Part shown: one piece after another, positions 9,114-16,518 of the stretch
How the letters are laid out: each line of letters starts with the position of its first letter
Position numbering within the stretch: position 1 is the first letter of the stretch
NCBI GenBank assembly: GCA_028408365.1
Contig: JAOOLD010000004.1
Coordinates: 1-64,000, forward strand
Source of the DNA: Bacteroidota bacterium
GTDB taxonomy: Bacteria; Bacteroidota; Bacteroidia; Flavobacteriales; BACL11
Length of the DNA stretch: 64,000 bases
Direction: 5' to 3'
Notes under the pieces: model-generated
The model's database searches: none
Seen by the model: the letters and a program-made list of their open reading frames with translations, nothing else
What the model was told of the DNA's origin: nothing
Made by a program: the position numbers and the translations under genes

Positions 9114-9278
9114 ATGTTTGGATTATTTAAGAAAAAATCAAAAAAAGAGAAACTTCAAAATCAATATAATAAGTTAAAAAAAGAGGCGTTTGAAACGTCA
9201 AAGTTTGACAGAAAAAAAAGCGACGAGCTAGAAAAAAAAGCAGATGATGTCTTAAAGGAAATTCAAAAATTGAATTAG
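9114..9278 (+). CDS. Lacal_2735-family small protein
   Basis: A 54-aa frame starts at ATG 9114 and stops at TAG 9276-9278. It opens MFGLFKKKSKKEKLQ and continues as a very charged, probably helical peptide, ending VLKEIQKLN. This matches my memory of the Lacal_2735 family, a short Flavobacteriia-restricted protein of unknown role with the same MFGLFKKKS opening. It lies 12 nt after the nitroreductase and is probably co-transcribed. Confidence 0.8.
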   Translation: MFGLFKKKSKKEKLQNQYNKLKKEAFETSKFDRKKSDELEKKADDVLKEIQKLN

Positions 9279-9298
9279 TTTATTCTTTCAAACTAATT
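9273..9298 (+). terminator. AT-rich perfect stem-loop after the small protein gene
   Basis: AATTAGTTT at 9273-9281 pairs over nine bases with AAACTAATT at 9290-9298 around an 8-nt loop. It overlaps the stop codon and is followed by an A run and then a short T run, so it could end transcription in either direction. The stem is AT-rich and the T tract is displaced, so the call is tentative. Confidence 0.4.
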
Positions 9299-9339
9299 AA
9301 AAAGCTATTTTTACCAAATTATTAACTAAAACATAAAAA

Positions 9340-9843
9340 ATGAAAAATTTATTTTATGCATTGTTCTTTGTCTTATTTGCATGTACATCACCAAATAATG
9401 TTCCAGATATGACATTATACAATGCTAATCTTGAAATTGTAAAAAAAGCATTAGCGTGTTATGAAACACCTCAAGATTTCGAAACATTTAAATCTTTAAT
9501 CTGCGAAAGCGTTCAACATCAATCACCAATGTATGGTCAAGGAGTTGTAGACTATGATGGTGTAATGGGGCAAGCACAGTTTTACATGAACGGATTTTCA
9601 AATGTAAAGTTTGAAAATGCCAAGTGGTTACCTGGCGTCGACACTGTAAATTATCAAAATAATGGAAGTGTGAGGGTCTACGGAACTTGGACTGGAACCA
9701 GTAACGCTTCAGGAAAAGAATTTGCTGTTGATGCTTATCACTATTTTTATGTTAAGGATGGTAAAATTACTGCATCAGGAGATTATTTCGATGCAACTGG
9801 TATGGTAATGGCACTAGCTCCAGATTTAGAAATGGTTAAATAA
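9340..9843 (+). CDS. Lipoprotein with SnoaL/NTF2-like domain
   Basis: The 167-aa product has a lipobox (LFAC, Cys15). The mature part has the alternating helix and sheet layout of the NTF2-like/SnoaL superfamily. It includes a helix 'NLEIVKKALACYETPQDFETF', an 'SPMYGQGVVDYDGVMGQ' loop, a 'VRVYGTWTGTSN' strand, and a last pair of strands 'AYHYFYVKDGKITASGDYFD'. SnoaL-like proteins range from enzymes to binding proteins, and no catalytic identity is clear. It is probably in the outer membrane facing the periplasm. It is followed by a good terminator, so it ends a unit. Confidence 0.72.
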   Translation: MKNLFYALFFVLFACTSPNNVPDMTLYNANLEIVKKALACYETPQDFETFKSLICESVQHQSPMYGQGVVDYDGVMGQAQFYMNGFSNVKFENAKWLPGVDTVNYQNNGSVRVYGTWTGTSNASGKEFAVDAYHYFYVKDGKITASGDYFDATGMVMALAPDLEMVK

Positions 9844-9856
9844 GAATTTGATTTAT

Positions 9857-9894
9857 AAAAAAAAAGCCCCTAGTTTTTACTTGGGTTTTTTTTT
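9857..9894 (+). terminator. Rho-independent terminator after the NTF2-like lipoprotein gene
   Basis: An A run plus AAGCCC pairs with GGGTTT (one G-T wobble) around a loop of about 14 nt. A run of nine T follows at 9886-9894. It is 13 nt after the stop codon, the usual layout for an intrinsic terminator. Confidence 0.75.
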
Positions 9895-10072
9895 GCGGTG
9901 AGCAAGGCACCCTAATCAGTTCTAGCGAAAGTTTTCAACTAATTTAACATTTCCCTAAATAATACAGTTTTAAGTAAGCCCTTATTACTAATAATTTCAA
10001 ACACTTAGATTACTAAAGAGGAGCAAGTATGTATGTAATTATGTACATATAAAAACATAAACTACAACTATA
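9895..10072. other. Intergenic region between the terminator and the amt promoter
   Basis: No ORF with coding character was seen. The stretch begins with 16 nt (9894-9909) that match the 3' end of the tRNA-Ser gene at 14669-14684 at 14 positions, but no further tRNA structure follows. The rest is AT-rich with no clear hairpin. Confidence 0.4.
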
Positions 10073-10102
10073 TAGAGTCAAAGTAAAAATTGTTAAGTTT
10101 GA
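10073..10102 (+). promoter_or_regulatory. Promoter-like element of amt, nearly identical to one upstream of the gene at 13790
   Basis: The 30-nt segment contains TAAGTTTG at 10094-10101, an exact -7 consensus. It is identical at 28 of 30 positions to 13739-13768. The -33 region here reads TATA rather than TTTG. The start codon is 34 nt downstream of the box. The upstream conserved part (TAGAGT, then AGTAAAAATTGT) could be a shared regulator site or an extended promoter. Confidence 0.6.
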
Positions 10103-10135
10103 TAAATAATAAAATAATTTAATAAAAAATATTAG

Positions 10136-11455
10136 ATGCTATTACATAACAGAAAGACGTTTTTTATAATACTTACATTAATTGTTTTAATCATAACGTT
10201 TTTTTCAAATCAAAAATCGAATTCTGATCTATTGATAGATATAAATAATGCTGACACTGCTTGGATGATTGTTGCAAGTGCTCTTGTATTATTAATGACC
10301 CCAGGTTTAGCTTTTTTTTACGGTGGTATGGTGAGTAAAAAAAATGTGATTTCTACTATGCTTCAAAGCTTTATTGCATTAGGAGTTATTTCTTTAGTTT
10401 GGGTATTATTCGGTTTTAGTCTTGCATTTGGTGACTCTATAAACGGATGGGGAATTATTGGTAATCCAACACAATTTGCTATTCTTGATAACCTTAATTC
10501 TCGTAATAGTAATATTCCATATTTATTATTTGCTCTTTTTCAACTAAAATTTGCAATAATTACACCTGCAATCATCACTGGTAGTTTTGCCGAGAGAATT
10601 CGATTTAGGAGTTACTTATTGTTTATGATATTTTTCTGCGTCTTTATATATACTCCGCTTGCACATATGACTTGGTCATCTGGAGGATTGTTTGCTAATT
10701 TAGGTGATATTGTTGGTGGTTCCTTCAAAGGATTACACGTTCTTGATTTTGCAGGAGGAACAGTTGTGCATATGAGTGCAGGTTTGGCTGCTCTTGCTGG
10801 CGCACTATATTTAGGTAAAAGAAGAAAGGAAAAAACAGAACCTGCTAATATACCATACGTTATTCTTGGAACTGGACTATTGTGGTTTGGTTGGTTTGGT
10901 TTCAATGCTGGCTCTGCACTAGCTGCTAATTATGATGCTGTTATTGCTTTTGCTAATACAAATATCGCTTCAGCAAGCTCTATGATAACCTGGGTACTTT
11001 TCGATAGATTTTTAAATAAAAAAATATCAGCTGTTGGAGCTTGTATAGGTGCTATTGTTGGACTTGTTGCTATAACTCCCGCAGCAGGTTATGTTACTAT
11101 TAATCATTCAATTGTCATTGGCTTTATTACAGCTCTAGTTTGTAATTTATCTATAATTCGTATTAAAAAATCAAAAAAACTTGATGACACGCTTGATGTG
11201 TTTGCTTGTCACGGCATTGGTGGTATCTGCGGTATGATTTTAACAGCTATTTTTGCTAAAGAGGTTGGTTTAATTTATGGAGAATCTAAGACTTTAGTTC
11301 TACACATTGGTGCATCAATTTTTGTGATATTATTTGCATTCTTCGGCTCATTATTTATATATAAAATTGTTGATTATATTCTTCCAGTTCGTGTAAGAGA
11401 AGATCAGGAAGAAAGAGGTTTAGATCTTTCACAACACGGCGAAGAGATAAACTAA
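10136..11455 (+). CDS. amt: Ammonium transporter, Amt family
   Basis: The 439-aa protein has an N-terminal hydrophobic segment (residues 8-24) that may be a signal peptide, then the usual eleven membrane helices. Diagnostic features include TPGLAFFYGGMVSKKN in the second helix, an 'LDFAGGTVVHMSAG' segment with the first pore His, and ACHGIGGICGM with the second pore His. The C-terminal tail (VREDQEERGLDLSQHGEE) is the cytoplasmic region that usually contacts GlnK. It imports ammonium at the inner membrane. No glnK/glnB gene follows, which is unusual but not rare in Flavobacteriia. Glutamate dehydrogenase is encoded 10 kb away. The gene stands alone behind its own promoter. Confidence 0.95.
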   Translation: MLLHNRKTFFIILTLIVLIITFFSNQKSNSDLLIDINNADTAWMIVASALVLLMTPGLAFFYGGMVSKKNVISTMLQSFIALGVISLVWVLFGFSLAFGDSINGWGIIGNPTQFAILDNLNSRNSNIPYLLFALFQLKFAIITPAIITGSFAERIRFRSYLLFMIFFCVFIYTPLAHMTWSSGGLFANLGDIVGGSFKGLHVLDFAGGTVVHMSAGLAALAGALYLGKRRKEKTEPANIPYVILGTGLLWFGWFGFNAGSALAANYDAVIAFANTNIASASSMITWVLFDRFLNKKISAVGACIGAIVGLVAITPAAGYVTINHSIVIGFITALVCNLSIIRIKKSKKLDDTLDVFACHGIGGICGMILTAIFAKEVGLIYGESKTLVLHIGASIFVILFAFFGSLFIYKIVDYILPVRVREDQEERGLDLSQHGEEIN

Positions 11456-11665
11456 GTAAACACCACATACTAAAAACTAATAAAGAAATTAAACTCGCAT
11501 TCAAAAGTAAAAATAAAATTGGTTTCAATCTAAAAATAGTAAACTCTGACTTGAGCAAAATTGAGGATTTTTAACTTTTATTAAACTAAAATAGTTGTCA
11601 ATCTAGCTCAATCTTTTAAAAATTTTAAGCTAAATTTATAGTGAATTTTAAATTTAATATTTATA

Positions 11666-13222
11666 GTGAAAATTGCTAATAAAATTAATATCACTGACTA
11701 TTTGGTCGGAGGAGAGTTAAAAGAATGGAATGGAGATAAATCTGAAGTTTTTTCTGTAATCAAAAATGAAAATAATTTGCCTACTCATTTAGGTACTGTT
11801 CCAAGTTTAGATGAAGATGCTGCAATTTCTGCAATTGAAGAAGCTGATAAAGCTTATAATCGTGGCCGAGGGAAATGGCCTACAATGAGTGTGCAAAATC
11901 GAATAGATTGTATGCAGAAATTTGTAGTTGAAATGGAGAAATATAGACATGAAATCTCTAAATTAATAATGTGGGAAATTTGTAAGTCTAAAAAAGATGC
12001 ATATAAAGAATTTGATAGAACAATAGATTATATCAAAGATACAATTGAAGCCTGTAAAGACTTTGATCGCAAGGGAGCACGATTTATAAAAGAAGATGAT
12101 ATTTTTGCTCATATTAGAAGAGGACCAATTGGTATAGTCTTCTGTCTAGGCCCTTATAATTACCCTTTAAACGAGACATTCTGTTTACTAATACCAGCGC
12201 TAATAATGGGTAATGCTGCTATTTTAAAACCTGCAAAATACGGAGTCTTGTTCTTTAACTATTTATTGAAGGCTTTCAAGGAGTGTTTTCCCGCAGGTGT
12301 TGTTAACATTATTTTTGGAAGAGGTCGAGCGATTGGCCCTCCGATTATGAAAACAGGAAAAGTTGATATCCTTGCTTTAATTGGCCATAGCTCATCTGCA
12401 GTAGCGTTGCAAGACTATCATTCAGATAAAAACAGACTTAGATTAGTTTTAGGACTTGAAGCTAAAAATCCAGCAATAATTTTGAAAGATGCCAATTTAA
12501 AACTTGCAGTAGATGAGTGTTTAAAAGGAAGTTTATCATACAACGGACAGCGGTGTACTGCAATAAAAGTCATATACGTACATAAAAATGTAATAGATAA
12601 TTTTTTGAAGTCTTTTAATGAAAAAGTTGATGAACTAATAATTAAGAACCCAAACCAAGAAGATGCCTTTATCACTCCTTTACCAGATCCTAAGCAACCT
12701 AAGTATCTAAAAGAACTTATTGATGATGCATGCCTAAAAGGAGCTAATATTGTTAATAAAAAGGGTGGTGAAATTGGAGATAATTTTGTTTTTCCAACAG
12801 TTCTTTTTCCAGTCAAAAATGACATGAGAATTTTTCATGAGGAGCAATTTGGTCCTATTATACCGATCATTGAATTTGATGATATAAATATGCCTTTACG
12901 TGATATGTCCGACTCTAATTATGGACAGCAAGTATCTGTTTTTGGAGAAAATAGCAAAGAATTAGGCCCTTTGGTTGATGCTTTAGTCAATTTAGTTTGT
13001 CGAGTCAATTTAAATAGTTCTTGTCAAAGAGGTCCTGATGTGTTTCCATTTACAGGAAGAAAAAATTCAGCTGTAAGTACCTTGAGCATATATGATGCCT
13101 TAAGATCATTTTCCATACGAACTTTTGTAGCTTCAAAAGATAATCGAATCAACAATGATTTAATTAGTGATATGACAAAAACAAATAAAAGTGCATTTAT
13201 TTCTACTGATTATTTACTGTAG
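11666..13222 (+). CDS. gapN: NADP-dependent glyceraldehyde-3-phosphate dehydrogenase-like aldehyde dehydrogenase (GapN type)
   Basis: The only suitable start is a GTG at 11666. The 518-aa product is a full-length aldehyde dehydrogenase. It has the oxyanion-hole Asn in GPYNYPLNE (162-170), general base Glu265 in [10 protein letters not shown], and catalytic Cys297 in NGQRCTAIK. The cofactor region shows LKPAK (187-191). The length, 'GPYNYPLNE' motif and '[21 protein letters not shown]' region are most like the non-phosphorylating GapN branch. That branch oxidises glyceraldehyde-3-phosphate directly to 3-phosphoglycerate and makes NADPH. A different aldehyde substrate cannot be excluded. It stands alone between amt and a tRNA-like gene. 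Confidence 0.8.
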   Translation: MKIANKINITDYLVGGELKEWNGDKSEVFSVIKNENNLPTHLGTVPSLDEDAAISAIEEADKAYNRGRGKWPTMSVQNRIDCMQKFVVEMEKYRHEISKLIMWEICKSKKDAYKEFDRTIDYIKDTIEACKDFDRKGARFIKEDDIFAHIRRGPIGIVFCLGPYNYPLNETFCLLIPALIMGNAAILKPAKYGVLFFNYLLKAFKECFPAGVVNIIFGRGRAIGPPIMKTGKVDILALIGHSSSAVALQDYHSDKNRLRLVLGLEAKNPAIILKDANLKLAVDECLKGSLSYNGQRCTAIKVIYVHKNVIDNFLKSFNEKVDELIIKNPNQEDAFITPLPDPKQPKYLKELIDDACLKGANIVNKKGGEIGDNFVFPTVLFPVKNDMRIFHEEQFGPIIPIIEFDDINMPLRDMSDSNYGQQVSVFGENSKELGPLVDALVNLVCRVNLNSSCQRGPDVFPFTGRKNSAVSTLSIYDALRSFSIRTFVASKDNRINNDLISDMTKTNKSAFISTDYLL

Positions 13223-13373
13223 AAGGGTTCATTTAGATAGGGTCAAATGTAAATTATGGCAGCTATTAAACTCAAAAATTATTTTTAGAAACTGAAAGTC
13301 ATTATGATATACAAGAACAAGTGATTTCATTTGTAATGAAAACAAAAATCACAAAAAGTATAGTTTAAATTAG
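13223..13373. other. Non-coding stretch with inverted repeat downstream of gapN
   Basis: No coding frame was seen. GTGATTT at 13321-13327 pairs with AAATCAC at 13346-13352, with a further CAT/ATG pairing inside. The hairpin lies between the gapN stop and the tRNA-like gene and could terminate transcription from either side. No strong T tract follows it. Confidence 0.35.
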
Positions 13374-13531
13374 CTGTACGGGAAGGATTCGAACCTTCAT
13401 GTTGAGGTTAGTCAAAAAACAAAAAACGCCTTGCAAGACTTAGTGGTCAACCCTCTAAATATTTTATGATTTATACCTTTGTCAACGCCCCCGAGACAGG
13501 AGGGTATGTCTGCCAATTCCATCACCGTACA
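13374..13531 (-). tRNA. Unusual class II tRNA-like gene: Leu-type body, GTC anticodon, 89-nt variable region
   Basis: Read on the minus strand, the ends form a perfect 7-bp acceptor stem (TGTACGG at 13531-13525 with CCGTACA at 13381-13375) and leave a G discriminator at 13374. A TG link precedes a 3-bp D-stem (ATG/CAT) with a Leu-like loop, GAATTGGCAGA, including the conserved GG. The anticodon stem is CCCTC/GGGGG with loop CTGTCTC, so the anticodon is GTC (13497-13495). This loop differs from a usual Asp loop (CTGTCAC) only at position 37. The T-arm is canonical: GAAGG, TTCGAAT, CCTTC. Between anticodon stem and T-stem lie 89 nt (13399-13487). They are closed by GTTGA/TCAAC and contain the palindrome CTTGCAAG. 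CCA is not encoded. It could be a true divergent tRNA, a pseudogene or a tRNA-like regulatory RNA. Confidence 0.6.
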
Positions 13532-13734
13532 TTTAATTTATATAAATATAATACATAAAATTTAATTGATGTTTTAATAATTAAGAAGTTTGAAGAATTC
13601 TATGACACATGCTATTAGCAAAAGTTTTGATTGAAGAATGACTTGCTTAAATTTATGTTTATTTCATTTAAAAATTATATATTTTTATGATTATTAATAG
13701 CATAAGTTCAGTACATAGTTAAGAAGAATTCAAA
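13532..13734. other. AT-rich intergenic region upstream of the lipoprotein gene
   Basis: No ORF or strong hairpin is visible. The first 30 nt would hold the promoter of the minus-strand tRNA-like gene. They contain TATATTTA, close to but not matching the -7 consensus. Confidence 0.3.
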
Positions 13735-13768
13735 TTTGTAGAGTTATAGTAAAAATTGTTAAGTTTGA
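13735..13768 (+). promoter_or_regulatory. Predicted promoter TTTG-N21-TAAGTTTG for the lipoprotein gene
   Basis: TTTG at 13735-13738 lies 21 nt before TAAGTTTG at 13760-13767. This is a full match to the Bacteroidota -33/-7 promoter pattern. The ATG is 22 nt after the -7 box. Positions 13739-13768 match the amt element at 10073-10102 at 28 of 30 bases. Confidence 0.7.
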
Positions 13769-13789
13769 ATATTACTAAAAAAGATACAT

Positions 13790-14650
13790 ATGAAAAATCT
13801 ACAAATACTTTTACTTTTTTTAATGGTAATTAGTTGTAAAACTCCAACTTTTTATCAATTAATTGAACTTGAATCTGAAACAATAAAAGATGGATATTCA
13901 TCAAATGAGGATATTGAATTAAATTTAAATTTCTGGTCAAATAATGGTAATACAGAATACTTTATTAAGAATATATCCCAAAATACAATCTATATTAAAT
14001 TTGATGAATGTCAAATAATAAAGAATGGATTAGTACATGACCTTTTTGACAATTCAGAATACACTTCATCAAAAGGATCAATTGTTGGAAGAAGAGCAAA
14101 AAGAATTGTGCAATATGGCGCAGCTATTTCTCAATCTGACGTTTACAGCAATAATTTGAATACTACTTTTGGAGCAGCAGCAACAATTTTATCTGCCGGA
14201 TTAAATGCATCTGTATCTTCGTCTCAAGCCGCTTCAAGATCAACATCATTTTCAAGTTCCGTTACTACAAAGGATAAAAGAGTTCTTGCTATTCATCCCT
14301 CAAGCAGCAGGAAAATCCATGGAATAAATTTACAGAGTGGAATTTTTCGAGACTGTGACGTTGATAATAAGATTTCAAGTAAAAAATCAAATATAGAAAA
14401 TGGACTTACTTTCGATAAAAATGATACCCCTCTAAAGGTTAAAATTATTGTTAGATACTCAAACGATGAAAATTTTAATGATATTAAAACTTATGAATTA
14501 GAAACATACGTTTTTCGTTTTTCAAATTGGAACTCAAAAGCATTTGTTAAGCGAGAAAAGTTCCAAGAGTGTGATGATGATATTTCTTATTACTACAAAA
14601 ATGTTACTGATTGGTATTCTCCAATGAGATATTACGTGAAATATCGATAA
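13790..14650 (+). CDS. Lipoprotein of unknown function with Ser/Ala-rich central segment
   Basis: I do not recognise the family. The 286-aa product has a lipoprotein signal (LLLFLMVISCKTP, Cys16). Residues about 25-100 look beta-rich, with 'YFIKNISQNTIYIKFDECQIIKNG' resembling an immunoglobulin-like or DUF-type sheet. A small-residue segment at about 118-165 (AAATILSAGLNASVSSSQAA and the serines after it) may be membrane-active or flexible. The C-terminal part has 'VKIIVRYSNDENFND' and YVFRFSNWNSKAF strands. The two Cys in FRDCD and FQECDDD could pair. The gene lies alone between two tRNA genes and shares its promoter element with amt, so co-regulation with nitrogen supply is possible but unproven. 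Confidence 0.75.
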   Translation: MKNLQILLLFLMVISCKTPTFYQLIELESETIKDGYSSNEDIELNLNFWSNNGNTEYFIKNISQNTIYIKFDECQIIKNGLVHDLFDNSEYTSSKGSIVGRRAKRIVQYGAAISQSDVYSNNLNTTFGAAATILSAGLNASVSSSQAASRSTSFSSSVTTKDKRVLAIHPSSSRKIHGINLQSGIFRDCDVDNKISSKKSNIENGLTFDKNDTPLKVKIIVRYSNDENFNDIKTYELETYVFRFSNWNSKAFVKREKFQECDDDISYYYKNVTDWYSPMRYYVKYR

Positions 14651-14670
14651 TAATTTTAAATTTTATTGTG

Positions 14671-14757
14671 CGGTGAGGAAGGGATTCGAACCCCCGAAAC
14701 AGTTTCCCGTTTACACGCTTTCCAAGCGTGCGCCTTAAGCCGCTCGGCCACCTCACC
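14671..14757 (-). tRNA. tRNA-Ser (anticodon GGA)
   Basis: On the minus strand a 7-bp acceptor stem (GGTGAGG at 14757-14751 with CCTCACC at 14678-14672) is followed by the Ser-type D-arm GGCCGAGCGGCTTAAGGC. The anticodon stem is CACGC/GCGTG with loop TTGGAAA, which reads UCC and UCU serine codons. A long variable arm (about ACGGGAAACTGTTT) and the T-arm with TTCGAAT complete a class II tRNA. The discriminator is G at 14671 and CCA is not encoded. The 5' end directly adjoins the tatD stop codon, so the tRNA is probably processed from the tatD transcript. Confidence 0.93.
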
Positions 14758-15540
14758 TTATGTTTTAAGTTTTAAATCAAATAGTTTATTACAATTATAA
14801 GTTGTTATTTCGGCAACTTCCAATATATCACAGGTTTTTATAATTGATATTCCTTCTGCTATTGTTAATATATTTTTAGGTTCATTTCTTTTTCCTCTCA
14901 AAGGGTGGGGTGACAGATATGGTGAATCCGTCTCTAAAATGATGTGCTTTAAGTCTATATCTCTCAAAATTTTATCCAGATTAGAATTCTTAAAGGTAAC
15001 AATACCACCAATACCTAAATAGAATCCATTTAAATTAATTACTCTATTTGCTTGATTCAAATCACCACTGAAGCAATGAAAAACTCCAGACAAGTTTTCG
15101 TCATTTTCAGCCTCTATTATTTCAATGACCTCATTAAAAGATTCTCTTAAGTGTATTACAATGGGTAAAGAATATTTCTTTGCTAATTTAATCTGAAATA
15201 GAAGTGCTTCTTTTTGTATTTCGAGTGTTTCTTTATTCCAATATAAATCTATTCCAATTTCTCCGACTGCAATAAAATTATTATTTCTTAGAGATTCTTC
15301 AACATGTTTTAACTCGCTTTCATATGTGTTATTATTTACTTCACAAGGATGTAAGCCCATCATGGGTAAACAATTAGAAAATCTACTACAAACGCTAAGC
15401 ATAGCATCTGTTGTTTGGGATGAAATGTTTGGTAAAAGTATTTTTTTTACATTATTATTTATTGATTGCTGAACCACCTTTTCAATATCATCTTCAAAGT
15501 TCTTAGCATATAAATGACAATGACTATCAATTAGATACAT
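14758..15540 (-). CDS. tatD: TatD-family metal-dependent hydrolase (DNase)
   Basis: The 260-aa protein carries all TatD metal ligands: His7 and His9 in DSHCHLY, Glu94 in GEIGIDLY, His130 in PIVIHLRES, His155 in GVFHCFSGD and Asp205 in LETDSPYLSPHP. TatD proteins are cytoplasmic TIM-barrel hydrolases with 3'-5' exonuclease activity on DNA or RNA, and some act as D-tyrosyl-tRNA deacylase-like enzymes. The length matches the family. The TAA stop at 14758-14760 touches the first base of tRNA-Ser. The gene is divergent from the GT9 gene across 36 bp and has an excellent promoter only 4 nt from its ATG. Confidence 0.93.
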   Translation of the reverse strand: MYLIDSHCHLYAKNFEDDIEKVVQQSINNNVKKILLPNISSQTTDAMLSVCSRFSNCLPMMGLHPCEVNNNTYESELKHVEESLRNNNFIAVGEIGIDLYWNKETLEIQKEALLFQIKLAKKYSLPIVIHLRESFNEVIEIIEAENDENLSGVFHCFSGDLNQANRVINLNGFYLGIGGIVTFKNSNLDKILRDIDLKHIILETDSPYLSPHPLRGKRNEPKNILTIAEGISIIKTCDILEVAEITTYNCNKLFDLKLKT

Positions 15541-15544
15541 GAAG

Positions 15545-15577
15545 CAAAATTAGTATTATTTACCTAATTTTATCAAA
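15545..15577 (-). promoter_or_regulatory. tatD promoter TTTG-N21-TAATTTTG, leaderless arrangement
   Basis: On the minus strand TTTG (15577-15574) lies exactly 21 nt before TAATTTTG (15552-15545), the same geometry as at 13735. The -7 box ends 4 nt before the tatD ATG, so transcription would start at or beside the A of the start codon. The -33 box overlaps the first base of the GT9 start codon on the other strand. Confidence 0.72.
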
Positions 15578-16518
15578 TGATGGAAGAACTAAAAATTTTA
15601 GTTATTAGGTTTAGCTCTATTGGTGATGTTGTTTTGACATCTCCTGTTTTAAGATTACTAAATAGTTCGAAAAAATATGAGGTTCATTTCTTAACTAAAA
15701 ATGAATACTATTCTTTAGTAAGTGAAAATCCAAATATCCACAAAATACATTTACTCAAAGACTCGATTAAAAATATTTTTTTTGATTTAAAAAAAGAAAA
15801 ATTTGATTTTATAATAGATCTTCACAATAACATTAGATCTAATATTTTGACTTTTATGTTATTCAAAAAAACATTTAAGCTAAAGAAAAGCTTGTTAAAT
15901 AAAACAAACAATATGCATATAGCAGAAAGATACTTATTGGCATTAAAAAAATTACAAATCAAGAATGATAATCTAGGCTTAGATTTTTTCTTATCAAAAG
16001 AGTTAGAAAAAAAGTTTAATTACAATGAAAATTTTATTGCATGGTGCATTGCTTCAAAGCATGACAATAAAAAGTTAAGTGCAAATAAAATTTTAGAGGT
16101 TAGCAACGCAATAAACTATCCAATTATTTTTATTGGAGGTTCTGATGATATTGAAATAGCGGATTATATCTTAAATCAATCTTCAAATAAGAAAATAAAA
16201 AATTTTTGTGGCAGTCTAAGTATACAAGAAACAGCATCAATAATAAAAAATTGCAATTTGCTAATTACTAATGACACTGGATTCATGCATATTGGAGCCT
16301 CTTTCAAAATACCAATTATTTCACTATGGGGCTGTACAAAGCCAGACTTAGGATATACCCCTTATCAAACTAATAATCATTCAATTTATATAGTTTCAGA
16401 AAAGTATGTAGATTCTTGTCACAGATATGGTAAAAAATGCAGATCAATGACAAAATGTATTGATTATATTTCAACTCAAAAGTTAAAAGATGCTATCGAA
16501 CTAATTTTTTGTAAATAA
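15577..16518 (+). CDS. Glycosyltransferase family 9 (heptosyltransferase-like)
   Basis: The 313-aa product shows the GT9 layout. The N-terminal motif is ILVIRFSSIGDVVLTSPVLR, with the conserved Gly-Asp. Domain two contains IIFIGGSDDIEIAD, then CGSLSIQETASIIKNC, NDTGFMHIGASF and 'PIISLWGCTKPDLGYTP'. GT9 enzymes add heptose or a related sugar to the lipid A core at the inner face of the inner membrane, and the exact donor here is unknown. The start follows a 36-bp divergent region. The last 18 nt overlap the convergent thioesterase gene. Confidence 0.85.
   Translation: MMEELKILVIRFSSIGDVVLTSPVLRLLNSSKKYEVHFLTKNEYYSLVSENPNIHKIHLLKDSIKNIFFDLKKEKFDFIIDLHNNIRSNILTFMLFKKTFKLKKSLLNKTNNMHIAERYLLALKKLQIKNDNLGLDFFLSKELEKKFNYNENFIAWCIASKHDNKKLSANKILEVSNAINYPIIFIGGSDDIEIADYILNQSSNKKIKNFCGSLSIQETASIIKNCNLLITNDTGFMHIGASFKIPIISLWGCTKPDLGYTPYQTNNHSIYIVSEKYVDSCHRYGKKCRSMTKCIDYISTQKLKDAIELIFCK

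Noticed and set aside
13399-13487. Group I intron in a tRNA-Leu gene
   Set aside because: The insert is in the variable region, not the anticodon loop, and 89 nt is too short for a group I intron core.
13493-13499. Calling the 13374-13531 gene a normal tRNA-Asp from its GTC anticodon
   Set aside because: The body, D-loop and long variable region are not those of tRNA-Asp, and position 37 is U, so the anticodon alone is not enough.
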